Counted from the first letter of the stretch, positions 10,301 to 20,489 are shown. The stretch is 64,000 nt of DNA from Toxorhynchites rutilus septentrionalis (GCF_029784135.1 NC_073746.1:243171807-243235806); one strand, 5' to 3'. Notes: generated from the sequence alone by a model not told the origin. Translations and numbers: made by a program.

Positions 10301-12680
10301 TGCTGGCCGAACCATCAAATACGACGCGCACCTTTGTCGTAGTGCTGGAATCTTTAAATACCGCATGGTGCGGTAGGTAATATACCCTTTTAGCACTCGT
10401 TGCCGCTGTCTCCTCATGGATCTCCTCTTCAGTTATCTCTCTCATGTGTCCGAGATCCAAATAATCTTGCATAAATGCATTGTACTGCAAACGCATTTCC
10501 GGATTCCGTTCCAATTGCTTTTCTAACCTGTTGAATCGTGATAGTGCCATAGTGCGAGAGTTACCCAAAAGTTGATCAAAATTGACCTGCTTCGGTAAAC
10601 GTACGACGTACCGACCGTCCCTTGTGCGACTGAATGTTGTTGAAAAATGATCTTCGCTGTCTTGCTCCTCTTTTGACCAAGCCAGTCGATCTTCGATGCT
10701 CTCGATTTCCCAAAACTTCTGTAGTTGGATCTCCAAATTATCCGATGCTGTCGCTAAACAGCAATTAACCACCTTACTCTGCGCATCTGAAACCTTTCCC
10801 GTTACAATCCAACCGAATACGGAGTTTATAAGCATCGGCAATCCTGGCCCTAATGTAATCTGTTTCATCCCACTCTCGAAAAGGAACCGATAGAAGTGCT
10901 CCGCTCCAATCAAAATATCGATCCGATTACTGACATTGAAGTTCGGATCAGCCAATTGTATTCCATTTGGAATCCTCCAATGTGCCACCGGTATGTGTGC
11001 CGATGGCAGTTCTGACGTAACCTTCTGAAGAACCAGAAATTCCATGCCCATTGAGAAATCCTGTACCCTAGAACTGATAGTTGTGGTCACCAAGAATCTT
11101 GCTCGTGTTTCGGAATGACCAATTCCACTAATTGGTACGTTTATCGTGCGTCGTTTCAGGCCGAGTGTCTGACAGAGTCTTTCACTCAAAATGTTTGCTT
11201 GCGAGCCGCTGTCAAGCAATGCTCGGGCTAAATGTTTCCCTCCGTGTTGATCCCGTATGACCAGAACAACGGTAGACAAAAATACGCTAGTGATATTACC
11301 ACCTTTGGTCCCTACGTTGTATGCTCCAACCGTACCTTGATCGTCAATTCCCTCTTCCTCATTCTCAGACTCATCCTCGTTGGTCGCTAAATTTGTTGCT
11401 ATCGTATTGTCGTTTCGTTTATTCTCCGATTTGCCAAGCGGGTTAACATTGTTACCGATACTACCACTGCTCGTAGGAAATCCTGGATGGATCAGTGAAT
11501 TGTGTTTCTTTCCACAGTCTCGACAACTGAATTTTGAACTGCAATCACGCACCCAATGCCCAGACTTTAAGCAGTTGCTACACAACCGTTTGCCGTTCAC
11601 GAACTGCAATTTTTCTTTCAGTGTCATTCTACTGAACTTGCCACATCGACCCAAGTAGTGCGAGTCCCCACAACAACAGCAGACTGAACCATTCTTCTCA
11701 TTGTCGGTAGCGGAATGAGCTACTACTCTCTGACGTCTAACTTCCACCCTCTGCAGCGAATGACCTTTCAATTCGACGTTCGATGAAACCGCTTCCAATA
11801 CCCTTGTTCGCTTCTCTAGGAAATTCACCAGTATCGTGAATGACGGATCCTTTGTTGAAGCCGCGTGATCCTCCCATAACTGGAGCGTCTTCATGTCCAA
11901 TTTGGAACACATCCAGTGCACTATCATTGCACCCCAATGTTCCGTCTTCTCTCCTAGTTGTTTCAGGATCTTTAGCCGCTGTTCGAATTCATCGACCAAT
12001 GTATGAATTGCCGATGACGATCCCCTCTCTACCTTTGGGTACTCCATTAGCGCTTGAAGATGCCTTTTCTTCAGCAGATACTCATTAGAGTACCGCTTCG
12101 TAATCGTATCCCATGCGATGGGATAGTTATCGTTGGTAAGTGCGAGTGACTCGATGAGTTTAGCTGCTTCCCCCTTCAACGCTGACTTGAGATAATGGAA
12201 CTTTTGAACGTCACTGAGCTCCCCTGACTCATGGATCAGCGACACGTATGTCGATTTGAACGACAACCACCCTTTGTAGTCGCCGTTGAATTCCGGCAAT
12301 GATATCTGCGGCAGTCGTACTCCAGTATGTGCTCCTACAGTGTGACCATTCCTCCCGATAGTACTGTTTAAATCTGGAACCTCTGTTTCCCTCGGTAATT
12401 TTTCCTGCAAGGCAGCCCGTAGCCCGTAGTACAGCTTCTCGAATTCGGAATAAGCTTTATTGCAATCCTCCTCATAAGCACCCCTTTCATCTAGCTCAGC
12501 GATATCCTCTTGCACCTCCTCGAATTCTTCGAATTTTGCCTCAATTTTGTCCAACCTCGATTGGACTTCCCCCGTATGCGTATTTGGATCAAAATCCTCT
12601 AGAAATTGAGCATGTCGCTTTAAAGAAGCGATAATCCGCTCCCGCTTTTTGACCCTTTCTTTTATTTTTTTCTCAGTCAT
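7356..12680 (-). CDS. BEL gag-pol polyprotein
   Basis: A single open frame runs to 12767. I prefer the Met at 12680 (TEKKIKERVKKRER...) because the first 29 codons read as untranslated leader. Residues below count from the upstream Met. A Gag DUF1759-type region spans about 150-320. Zinc knuckles lie at about 363-420 (CCCCGDSHYLGRC, CSNCLKSGHWVRDC). An aspartic protease (LDSGSQ, about 519) follows. The reverse transcriptase at about 790-960 has catalytic FYVDDY, and RNase H starts at FADAS (about 1115). The integrase has an HHCC finger (about 1424-1462) and candidate catalytic D1494, D1559 and E1613. The protein copies the element RNA into DNA inside virus-like particles and integrates it. 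I see no stop, frameshift or missing catalytic block, and no envelope frame. Length (about 1,770 residues) is normal for insect BEL. Confidence 0.96.
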   Translation of the reverse strand: MTEKKIKERVKKRERIIASLKRHAQFLEDFDPNTHTGEVQSRLDKIEAKFEEFEEVQEDIAELDERGAYEEDCNKAYSEFEKLYYGLRAALQEKLPRETEVPDLNSTIGRNGHTVGAHTGVRLPQISLPEFNGDYKGWLSFKSTYVSLIHESGELSDVQKFHYLKSALKGEAAKLIESLALTNDNYPIAWDTITKRYSNEYLLKKRHLQALMEYPKVERGSSSAIHTLVDEFEQRLKILKQLGEKTEHWGAMIVHWMCSKLDMKTLQLWEDHAASTKDPSFTILVNFLEKRTRVLEAVSSNVELKGHSLQRVEVRRQRVVAHSATDNEKNGSVCCCCGDSHYLGRCGKFSRMTLKEKLQFVNGKRLCSNCLKSGHWVRDCSSKFSCRDCGKKHNSLIHPGFPTSSGSIGNNVNPLGKSENKRNDNTIATNLATNEDESENEEEGIDDQGTVGAYNVGTKGGNITSVFLSTVVLVIRDQHGGKHLARALLDSGSQANILSERLCQTLGLKRRTINVPISGIGHSETRARFLVTTTISSRVQDFSMGMEFLVLQKVTSELPSAHIPVAHWRIPNGIQLADPNFNVSNRIDILIGAEHFYRFLFESGMKQITLGPGLPMLINSVFGWIVTGKVSDAQSKVVNCCLATASDNLEIQLQKFWEIESIEDRLAWSKEEQDSEDHFSTTFSRTRDGRYVVRLPKQVNFDQLLGNSRTMALSRFNRLEKQLERNPEMRLQYNAFMQDYLDLGHMREITEEEIHEETAATSAKRVYYLPHHAVFKDSSTTTKVRVVFDGSASTDSCYSLNDALLKGPIIQDVLLSLLLRFRKYEVALVGDTEKMYRQVRVHNDDTGLQRIFFRFSPDEPIRVFELTTVTYGLTPSSFLAIRALHQLAADEGARYPEAAKAIIRDFYVDDYIGGASSVDEAIQLQNDLDTLMKKGGFTLRKWCSNKPEVLAGISVEHLGTNLSVSFDISPEEKVKALGITWEPWTDQLRFYYCITASEQAWTRRNILSSIAKLFDPLGLISPVIIVAKMLMQELALLNSGWDLPVPVDIERKWKTFHSQLDKISELRINRFAFVSKWVDIQFHSFADASTLAYGTCLYVRTTDEAGNVRIELLSSKSRVAPLKRLTLLRLELCAAKEAALLHSKVTKALSLENVRTVFWSDSTIVLHWLRTPPNSLQTFVANRVSMIQTYTYSHSWRHVAGKENPADLVSRGMTIDDFLQSQLWKNGPPWLRNNTDVWPNSAEDHNIPDEQLELRKVVHKVTVEEPPDELFRLRSSLPPLLRIVAYCLRFAHHCRNPNDRKDSIILFPDELQLAKMALTRIAQAERFPDEIKSLQLQQRVDRKSNLKRLFPFLDNYGILRVGGRLRFSNESYTAKHPAVLPDHHPFTDMVIQFFHYQNFHSGPQLTLSEIRQEFWPVHGKRVVNVVLRKCIRCFRTNPTPIQQPMGQLPAGRVRPGRPFLITGVDYCGPFYLKPARRNAAPTKVYIAVFVCFTTKAMHLEIASDLSTNSFISILRRFIGYRGMPAEIHSDNAKNFSGARNELKELHEMLNNQTSCNAICNELSQKGIEWKFIPPRAPNFGGLWEAAVRSVKTALKKEIGLQQLSYDHFTTLLVQITATLNSRPLSPLSDDPTEFEALTPAHFLIGSAMKALPEPNFISKPTNRLDHYQQTQQMFQRYWQRWSKQYLTQLQVATKNLPMNTIQIGSIAVLREDNLPPLCWPLARIIGLHPGLDGVVRVVTVKTATGVYKRAVNRICPLPFDEYQRTKTSTELPTI

Positions 12681-13832
12681 TACCACAACCACTACCAGAA
12701 CAGCAAACCGAAATATGAACGATGACGATCGAAAAGTAGAAAGAAAACCAACCAAGAAGCACTGCAAGCTACCACGTAAATCGTTGGACAGCCCTGTCTC
12801 TACAAGGCCTTGTATTGAAATAAATGCAGCAGTAGTGTGCAGTAGTTAAACGTGAAATAGTTGTTGTCGCAATCCAAGAAAATATATTGTTTCCGAATAA
12901 ATGCCGAAAAGTGCAACCAGCAGTGCAGACTGTGTTGCAGCACAGTGTCCTCCAATGTAAAAATTTACGTATCCTTCCGTTGTTGTAGAACGCGAGATGA
13001 ATGTCGTCACGCTTTTCCCGCCGTTGATCAAATCCAACTCCAAGTTGTTTCCAGTAAATGCAGTAGATGCAATTGTCCTCCCAGTCCGAATCGTACCGCC
13101 ACGTAGTGTCAGCAGGAATTGCTGCTGACCGAATTAGTTCTGGATGCGAAGACCCTCCGATAGTAGCCAACGATGTACCGAAAAAATGTTCAATGAAGAT
13201 ACCATATAGCACCACTCAAAGTTTGTGATTGATTGGACAGGCACTCACCTGAGGCCAGTCCACAATTGGCCTTGAATATCCAGGAACGAAATCTTTATGT
13301 AACTCCAAATATCGGCTTCGAAATATGCAGTCCTTTCAGCGATTTGTAGAATACAGCTTTTAATGCGATGTATGTATACCACCAGTCGATTAATGTTTCA
13401 TGAACCTCTCCAAGTGAACGACTTATCGAGTGTTGTAATATGGAGTCGTGTGACGTCACAAGCGGCAATCGTTTCAAGTTTATATGCAACAAAAAAAAAA
13501 CTCAAAAGCACCAGAAAGTTTGCGCGAACAAATTGGAAAGCCACTCACCTGTGGCCTGAGAAATATAGGCCTTGTATTATTTTTTCCAACTACTGTCACG
13601 ATTACTATCCGTTGTTGCGCGACTATTCCCGTGTGACAGAAGGGCGAATAGCGTATGATGATGGTATAAGCTTTCCGTTGTTGCAGGAGAGAGTGAAGTC
13701 CTCAGTCGATGAGCCTTACAACAGCAAATCCGTTGCTCCGTTGGCCTACAGCCTCTATTATTCCTCCGAACAATGTCCCACCGATTTCAATGACCTTCTC
13801 CAGCCGCTGATCCTGGTCACGGCACCACAAAA
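12681..13832 (-). other. BEL 5' leader with two splice-donor-like sites
   Basis: This 1.15-kb untranslated leader lies between the 5' LTR and gag. It contains CAGGTGAGTG on the - strand at about 13541-13550 and a near copy at about 13241-13250, exactly 300 bp apart. Both sit in similar context (CCTGxGGCC...GGCCTTG on the + strand), so the leader holds an imperfect 300-bp duplication. Both match a strong 5' splice site. A 148-codon - frame at 12769-13215 and a 197-codon + frame at 13363-13956 show no family motif and are probably chance. Confidence 0.55.
13815..13827 (-). promoter_or_regulatory. BEL primer-binding-like site
   Basis: TGGTGCCGTGACC on the - strand lies 5 nt inside the 5' LTR. 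The TGGTGCCGTGACC motif is common at this point in insect BEL/Pao elements. Confidence 0.65.
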
Positions 13833-14389
13833 TGTTTACCTTCTCCTTGATTCGTTGGCTGGGAGAAAGCAGGAATCCACAATCCAGCAATTACACGCTC
13901 CAATTATCGCGTTCACAACCCTCCGTTTTCTTTCTAACTCCAAATCTGATACGTAGAACTTTTGCACTTAATTTCACGTACGGAATCACAAAATCCAGAT
14001 TCCGTAAATTACCGAAAAAACTTCCTTTCTCGTATAAAAAATATTGCCTTTAATGTATTTTACGACTGTGGTACAAAGTTTCAACACTTCTATATTTGTC
14101 CAAGATCGGTTGGCTACTAGCTTGGCCGGCAATTTTATTGGTGTATATTAGTAGCAATGTTTCATTTCAGTCTGTTCCTGCATGCCTTTCTAAGTGTTTC
14201 CTTTTCGTTTGTGTTATCTATGTTATAACTATTATTTGTGGTAGTGTAGTGACAAGAGATACTCAATTTTGTGTACCGTTGTATGTAGAACAGTTATAAT
14301 TTTTACTTATTTAATTCTAGATTTAAGTTTTAATTCAATGCATGTAAGTGTTGTGTATTCTTGTGTTTAATTTATACTAAACGGCTACA
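13833..14389 (-). repeat. BEL 5' LTR
   Basis: 557 bp, matching 6724-7280. As the 5' LTR on the sense strand it should carry the promoter. Confidence 0.95.
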
Positions 14390-14394
14390 TTATC
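14390..14394. repeat. BEL target-site duplication, right copy (TTATC)
   Basis: Identical to 6719-6723. Confidence 0.9.
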
Positions 14395-15075
14395 CAAGGA
14401 TTAGAACAGCAAATACGAGGGTTGCTCGATGTTGTTCGATAAGTAACGTAAGTTATAATTATTTGGGGATTCTTTCTCTACAATTTACTAAGAAATTACA
14501 CTGTGTAACTCATTATCAATATTTTATAGCATAACTTTTATTATGTAGAACCATATTAATTCTTCGTGGAATGCTTGGCAGCAATTTTTCATTTGTAAAA
14601 ACTGGCATAACATACCACGCTTTTGTACGACTTCCCATAAATCTTCTCATCATTAAGTTATCTTCTATTTCTGCGAGGCTCTCGTCCTGTGTTAGTAACA
14701 TTTACCAACCATCGCATTCATCCAGTCGTGGTGACTTTTTGGAACGGTTGATTGTATCATGTGAAGAAAATACGAACATGTTACGTTACGAGGTGCTTGA
14801 AAATGTCCTGCATATAAACGGACGATGGCACATGCTACTTCCATTAGCACGTGCTGTCGAATGAGGATATCATCAGCACTTTTCCTAAGAACGATCGCGA
14901 ATCCATAATCAACGTCACCGTTTGCAAAATATGAAGTGTAGAGTTTATGAGGAGCGACCATCGAGTAACGGGTGTTCAATAAAAAAATTAAATATCTTGA
15001 TATGATATAGTGATAAGGTAAAAAATAAAAAATAAATATTTCAAGCAATTCAGTATTTTGTATTAAAAACATAAC
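14395..15075 (-). other. Broken - strand coding-like sequence, unknown
   Basis: Frames of 126 codons (14692-15072) and 61 codons (14516-14701) abut on the - strand. They read like one interrupted protein (for example ...SYFANGDVDYGFAIVLRKSADDIL..., then ...SLAEIEDNLMMRRFMGSRTKAW...). I do not recognise it. It may be an old transposon gene or a host gene relic. Confidence 0.25.
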
Positions 15076-15079
15076 TGTT

Positions 15080-15835
15080 GTTCTTCAAAAGAAGTCAGTG
15101 ACTGTTGGCAAAGGGACCGTGCTTGGTGGAGATGCTCTCACAAGACGGCACTGACATCCATCTTCCGGATGCAATCACGGATCCTCGTGGTCAGCTACTT
15201 GGTGTCTGTGGCCCACCAATTATTCTTGTACACCAGGGCAGTGAGGGAACCGAGAAAATCCTCGATCAGATGGCACTGGGCCAAGTTTGTCGTATGGGAA
15301 AACGCCTTGTCCGGCCAGAAGACGTACTTCCCTTCAGAATGATGCTACTCTACGAACGGAACCAGAATCTACTCCAGGCACTCCTCCTGGTACACCTTCT
15401 GGTTGATGGCGAGTCCGTTCGGCTTGTTAAACCAGGGCTTCGAAATCCTTTTATCGGAGATTGCAATATACAGCATAACTTTCTTCTTAAACTTATGCTT
15501 GTAATTGTACCTCTCCCCGGGGGGTGTGGACACCTTGTCGCTGTTATAAGACCGGTCATTGCCGGGAATGTGGGACTTTAACTGCAGAAAATAACACGTC
15601 GAACAGCTTTTTCAGAGATTCCTTCTTCTTTGTCGTCATGATCATCCCCGGACGGCCACTACCGGTCTTCCGCTCGACGTTCCAGATCGCCAGGATCCGG
15701 TAAACAATGCTCATCGGCCCATTTCGTCCTGAACGTGGTATACTGTAAACTTTTTTCCTTGACTTTCACGCGCTCGGGGAGCGCTTGTTGTTTCGACGCC
15801 ATCTTTGATCGAACTGACAGCATCCGAACGAAAAG
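15080..15835 (-). pseudogene. ITmD37E (mariner superfamily) transposase relic
   Basis: The - strand starts MASKQQALPERVKVKEK near 15801. Through several frameshifts it then follows the C-terminal half of a mosquito ITmD37E transposase: KHKFKKKVMLYIAISDK, KPWFNKPNGLAINQKVYQE, then HSEGKYVFWPDKAFSH with the second catalytic D. Multiple stops and a lost middle show it is dead. I did not find its terminal repeats. Confidence 0.75.
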
Positions 15836-15879
15836 AAACTAGCAACCCGTTTCTAGGAACTCGGAAAACTACTGGAGAA

Positions 15880-16521
15880 GTTCATTCTCAATAAGCTATT
15901 TGAATGCACGAAAGATTCGAATTCCGAAAAAGAAAGTCAACCATGAATATCCGTATAGTGGTCGAAAACAACGCTTTCTATATCACCAGCTTGGAAGCCA
16001 TCACAATGTCGCTACATCGTATTAAGGTATCTGGCTAGATATGCGAAATCCTAAGGACCCGCTTCCTAAATGATCTAAAATGATCTAAGTAACTGGTAAT
16101 TGAGCGTCCTACAGATACATTTAGAACGTTGCTCTGATCCGTCAATGCGCTCAGACATAACGAAACAGCGTTCTACAATCACATAAGTGACGAGATGACC
16201 GATTATAGCGAAATTTCGTCAGATTTTATCGATTTGACGAACTTCTGGTCTAATATGTCCGATGCCCGCGAAGCGAAGTGGTACCTGAGGGACTAGGCAC
16301 CAATGGGCCCGATGGTGTCCAGAACTTCTGCCACAAAACCAGGCATAAGATAGCGGCTACGTGGTTCACATAACTTCATGACCTCGCCATGCTTGGCATC
16401 ACCTCCCTCCTCCCGGAAAAAATCAGCACATTAAACCCATCAAATTGGTCTATACAATAACTTGCCCATCTAAACTGTACTAAGCAGCGCCATATCTGCC
16501 GAAATTTCTGCTGAATACGAG
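15880..16521 (+). pseudogene. LINE reverse transcriptase relic, 5' part
   Basis: Broken + frames read FYNHIS...FWSNM near 16175-16262, then GPDGVQNF (16300-16325) and SLLPEKIST...NPSNW (16410-16450), ending in AEYE at 16521. The layout (FW..IW, GPDGIQNFW, YLLPK, DPSNYRPI) is that of a LINE ORF upstream of the palm, resembling R2/R4-type elements. It is continued at 18017 after the inserted TRIM element. Confidence 0.55.
16517..16521. repeat. TRIM target-site duplication, left copy (ACGAG)
   Basis: ACGAG is repeated exactly at 18012-18016. Confidence 0.9.
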
Positions 16522-16665
16522 TGTGATATTCCGTAAAACACTGATATATCTTTCATGTAAATACGCCTAACAATAACTCATATTCTATCTTTTTGACGTA
16601 TCAATCTGAACTCTCTTTTGTTTACCATCCCTCATCAGAGCTACACTCTAATTCAGGATACCACA
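16522..16665 (-). repeat. TRIM 3' LTR (144 bp)
   Basis: Direct repeat of 17868-18011. The few differences are single-base substitutions. Confidence 0.92.
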
Positions 16666-16677
16666 TCTTCCCCCGAC
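16666..16677 (-). promoter_or_regulatory. TRIM polypurine tract
   Basis: GTCGGGGGAAGA on the - strand, immediately upstream of the 3' LTR. Confidence 0.7.
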
Positions 16678-17084
16678 AGTAACAATAATAAGAATAGAAT
16701 GTAATCTAATCAATAGATGCAATGCCCAGACTTTCGAAAGGAGTATTTCCAATTCTTGTATTCTTGTTAACTAAGTTACCGCAGCATCTTTCGTATCATC
16801 AAAGTTTGTTTATTCAGTTGCTAGATATGCCTCCTCATCCTCCGGAAGCACTAAAACGATCAATAAACGAAATATGTCTGAAGCGTGATATTGAAAAAAA
16901 TAAATACTTTTTTTTATCATTCGTCCTGTTGATTATTTATTGTTTTAATTTGGAAAATAACGTATCGATACTTTCAACTGAGTCTAAGATTTTTTTGTTT
17001 GTTGCTGGATAATGGCTAATTGACTGTCTTAGTTTTCTTGATTGTGATGTGAATAAATAGAATTTGAAATGATTACGAGCTGAC

Positions 17085-17545
17085 CTTGTGCTTTACCCGA
17101 CTTAACTTACTTACGTGCAATAATTCTGGCCTTGAGCTAAACTCGGCGCAGTTCTAACCAAATATTGGCCTTGGGCTGAACCCGACTCATTACAATGAAT
17201 CTATAGATTCTGCTATTACTACAAGCTGGCCTTGGGCTTTACCCGACTCAACTGTTTCGCATGCAATTATTCTAGCCTTGAGCTGAACTCGGCGTAGATC
17301 TCACCAAATATTGGCCTTGGGCTGAACCCGACTCAATATGGTGAGACTATAGATTTTGATACTCCTACAAGCTGGCCTTGGGCTTTACCCGACTCAACTG
17401 TTTTGCGTGCAATGATTCTGGCCTTGAACTGAAACTTGGCGCAAATACAATCAAATATTGGTCTTGGGCTGAACCCGACTCAATATAGTACATTAATAGT
17501 ATTTAATATAACTAGAAGCTGGGCTTGGGCTTTACCCGTCTCAAC
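17085..17545. repeat. 146-bp tandem array inside the TRIM
   Basis: The string AGCTGGCCTTGGGCTTTACC recurs at about 17090 (variant), 17225, 17371 and 17517, spacing 135-146 bp. Each monomer holds three related sub-blocks, GGCCTTGGGCTTTACCCGAC, GCCTTGAGCTGAACTCGGCG and GGCCTTGGGCTGAACCCGAC, so an older ~50-bp repeat was amplified into a higher-order unit. Confidence 0.9.
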
Positions 17546-17853
17546 TATTGTATCCTAAAAATAATCTGACGTAAAATCCAACTCAACTGTTCAGTTCACA
17601 AGATTCTTCGTTTTGACAATAATATTTATTTTCTTGTTCTATCTTTTATGACATTTTCACATAGCCAAACATATAGTTTGAGAAATTTGAAAACATGTTT
17701 TCTGTCATACTAGCAGCACTTCCAGGAAACATCGAATGTCCTCTAGCCAGCGCTATCATTGCTGTTTTCAAATAACTTACCAGAGGCAGAAAAACACAAC
17801 AAACGAGATAACTTTTTGAAAACACACGCCTTTCTCCATGCACGTTTAATCAT

Positions 17854-17866
17854 GGCAGGATCGCCA
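17854..17866 (-). promoter_or_regulatory. TRIM primer-binding-like site
   Basis: TGGCGATCCTGCC on the - strand, 1 nt from the 5' LTR. The TGGCG start resembles primer sites of several insect Ty3/gypsy elements. The tRNA is not assigned. Confidence 0.55.
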
Positions 17867-17867
17867 A

Positions 17868-18011
17868 TGTGATATTCCGTAAAACACCGATATATCTTTC
17901 ATGTAAATACGTCTAACAATAACTCATATTTTATCTTTTTGACGTATCAATCTGAACTCTCATTTGTTTACCATCCCTCATCAGAGCTACACGCTAATTC
18001 AGGATACCACA
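17868..18011 (-). repeat. TRIM 5' LTR (144 bp)
   Basis: Direct repeat of 16522-16665. Confidence 0.92.
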
Positions 18012-18016
18012 ACGAG

Positions 18017-18195
18017 CAGTACAACATCCTTGCAGAAAAGCAGAAAGGATGCAAGAAGGATATGCATTGCTACAAAGACTCGGCCATCGTTGACGCAGTC
18101 ATAGTCGGTAGCCGGCCCTTACTATGACCTATATAGACTATCGGAAGGTCTACGGATTCATACCACATTCAAGGTATTGAAGATCTGTAAAATGA
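18017..18195 (+). pseudogene. LINE reverse transcriptase relic, 3' part
   Basis: This continues the relic from 16521: QYNILAEKQKGCKKDMHCYKDSAI...VIVG, then MTYIDYRKVYGFIPHSRYLKI. It matches the NILAEEQKGC and AYIDYRKAYDSVPH palm blocks, with the catalytic D of the A-Y-I-D-Y block present. Removing the TRIM and one ACGAG joins ...SAEYE to QYNILAE. Confidence 0.65.
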
Positions 18196-20480
18196 GGCAG
18201 TGTGATGAGGCAGTGAAGCATGTCTTTGCAACACAATGATGAGGAAAATGTGTTGCAATCTCGAACGCAAATAAGAGACGTATATACAAACGCAATTAGC
18301 CCACTTTGTCTGCTGTGATCTCGCAAAGTGACGCAAGCGCCATGACATTTTTCTTTTTATGTTATAGATCGATACAAAATACCAAATCCTTTCAAACAAT
18401 TGCAAAGTTTTACAGAAATGTGAAAAAATTACCTCGTAATAGCTTGAAAACGGAATGGCGTGAGCGCCATTTCCACTGCGATGTGGCGCAAGCACCATTT
18501 CTCTTATGATGTGACGTAATTTGATTGTGATACGATGTGATTTGTTGATCTGTTCTGATGGTATAGAATGAACGAGTAGGGACAGCAAATTTCACATAAC
18601 AACATGTTCCGTAATGGCCGAATGAGAGTCACATGCCTTCTTTCTTGTAAAAAAAAACATTTTTCCGAAAAGCAAAGCGTCATGCCAAATATTTTAATCA
18701 GAAACAGTCGATCCCCGTGCAGTGCTGCATTTATAACAGCAATTTTGTAAATACAAATCATGTACTTGGAAGCTCTGTTTAAAATTCTCGCCAAATATTC
18801 AAATTCATAAAATCAAACTTATCTTGAAAGAAAAAAAAATATCCTAGATTGGAGTGTATTGTTGTTCTCACATATTGCTCATGACGATTGTAACTTAATG
18901 GTTAAAACTCATCAATTTAATTGTTGGTTACAAGGATTTCCCAATAGTATCCTTTACCTTCAGGAATCAAAGCTTCTTAACGATGTTCACTTACCTCACA
19001 TGCTCAATTTCTCTTTCGGATGAATTGAAGCTGAGTGTTGATTGAATGGTAAATGTCGGATTTGGTGAACAGCTGTACTCTTCTAAATTCTCCATCAAAA
19101 CGCATCTTATAACAAAACTCAAAACATCCTCGCGTAAACTGTATTTGCTTTACACCGGATAATTTCAGACGGTATTATCTTATTTGATACGGATGTTTTC
19201 AATTGCATTTGGATTGGAAAAAAATGGTGCTGTCCATAATTGTTACAATCGGGTTCTCAATTACGTTAGTCTGCTCGACGCATGCTACAAAGTAGGAAAA
19301 TGTGTAGAACTCTTCTTTCTGATGCTTCCTCATGATCCGCTTAATGGCGGCGTTTTGGAGAAAATAATTGGAAACAAATTATCGCATACTTTAATGGATG
19401 AACGCCGAACGGTTGTGGAAACAACGATTAAAATTTGCTGTTTCCACAACAAACTGGCGTTAGTAACATAGCTTAAATAAAACTGCATCGGTTCATTTGC
19501 TGAAAGCAGAACTTACCTAATCCGGTAGTTAAGAGGTTCGGTTCTTTGTTTCTAAGAGACTTTACACTTTGCAGTTCATTCGGCTTTATCGATTATGACG
19601 TGTACGACGGCGAGTTTATAAGGGACATGGTTCGCAACTAACGGAAAACAGCTAGTGACGGGCCATGTTCGGGATAAAGTTTGAGCAATGGGCTGAGGGC
19701 GTCGTTATGCCGAGGTTCGTCTGACCGAGAACGAGTAATATAGGAACCTAAGAAAAAGGATTAGCGAAGAGTGTGTGTCATGCACTCAATAACTTCGAAC
19801 CGCAAATTATACGACAAGCTGGAGAATTAATACTAATCGGCTCATAATAACCATCTAATACTAATACGAGACAGTAATTAACAGTTCACATTTACGTTAA
19901 AGATACATTAACACCTATTCAGGGTGTCCTAAGCTCCCCAAACCCTCTGCTAAATATGTTATAAGGGTGTAGCAAAAAAAAAGTAGAAGGGTCTGAGCCT
20001 AGGGGCACGGACGGAAGTTTGACGTAGGACTGTGATCGTTCAGAACCCTTGATTATTTTAAATGTAATTATTTTTATTGTCCAGAAATCTGTTAGTTTAA
20101 CTCTTTTGAAACTCTAAATCTCTATCTAACTGAAAATGATTAATGAATATCAGCGCGACACATAACAGGGTGGAATGGTAGATGAAGTATATGTGAATGG
20201 GTAAACAAAAAAATTATATCGGCATTGATTATATTGAATATAAAATTTATGGGGAAGAAACGAAAAATCAAGTTGAAAATACTCACGATTTCGTGAAATT
20301 TTGAGGTAAAATACACATAAAATCATGAAGTTGCTTTTTGTTATCAATGCCTTCAAACATTCACGTTTTCTTACTATGAGCAAGTTCATGGGTCCAATCA
20401 CAGAACTGTTCATTGATTGATCTTCTAATCGACTTTTACTATAAAATTCCTAGTACTATCAAAACTCATCTTTATAATAT
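18196..20480. other. No recognised gene
   Basis: AT-rich. A 95-codon + frame at 19184-19471 has no family motif. The segment 19545-19600 (GAGACTTTACACTTTGCAG...) matches 44630-44660, so dispersed repeat pieces are present. GACGTAGGAC at 20021-20030 resembles the end motif of the repeat family described at 42572-45236. Confidence 0.4.
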
Positions 20481-20489
20481 CAGATTATT

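Larger units (their letters stand above)
6724..14389 (-). mobile_element. Complete BEL/Pao LTR retrotransposon
   Basis: This 7,666-bp element is flanked by a 5-bp duplication (TTATC) and bounded by two 557-bp direct LTRs, TG...CA on each strand. It is oriented on the - strand: 5' LTR 13833-14389, primer-binding-like site 13815-13827, long leader, one gag-pol frame, purine tract 7286-7294, 3' LTR 6724-7280. I found no difference between the two LTRs on reading them side by side, and the short frames they contain translate identically. With an undisrupted polyprotein this points to a very recent insertion. It split older - strand sequence: pieces at 6600-6718 and 14395-15075 are contiguous when it is removed. 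Confidence 0.96.
16522..18011 (-). mobile_element. TRIM-like non-autonomous LTR retrotransposon
   Basis: This 1,490-bp unit has two 144-bp direct repeats that differ at only a few bases and read TG...CA in both orientations. A perfect 5-bp target duplication (ACGAG) flanks it. Read on the - strand, the 5' LTR is followed after 1 nt by TGGCGATCCTGCC, a plausible primer-binding site. The 3' LTR is directly preceded by GTCGGGGGAAGA, a good polypurine tract. The interior has no gag or pol frame, only an array of about 146-bp repeats (17085-17545) and AT-rich filler. It sits inside a LINE relic whose reading continues across the junction. These are the features of a terminal-repeat retrotransposon in miniature mobilised in trans. 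Confidence 0.88.

Noticed and set aside
13363..13956. 197-codon + strand frame
   Set aside because: It spans the BEL leader and runs into the LTR on the antisense strand. No domain; its end repeats in the other LTR.
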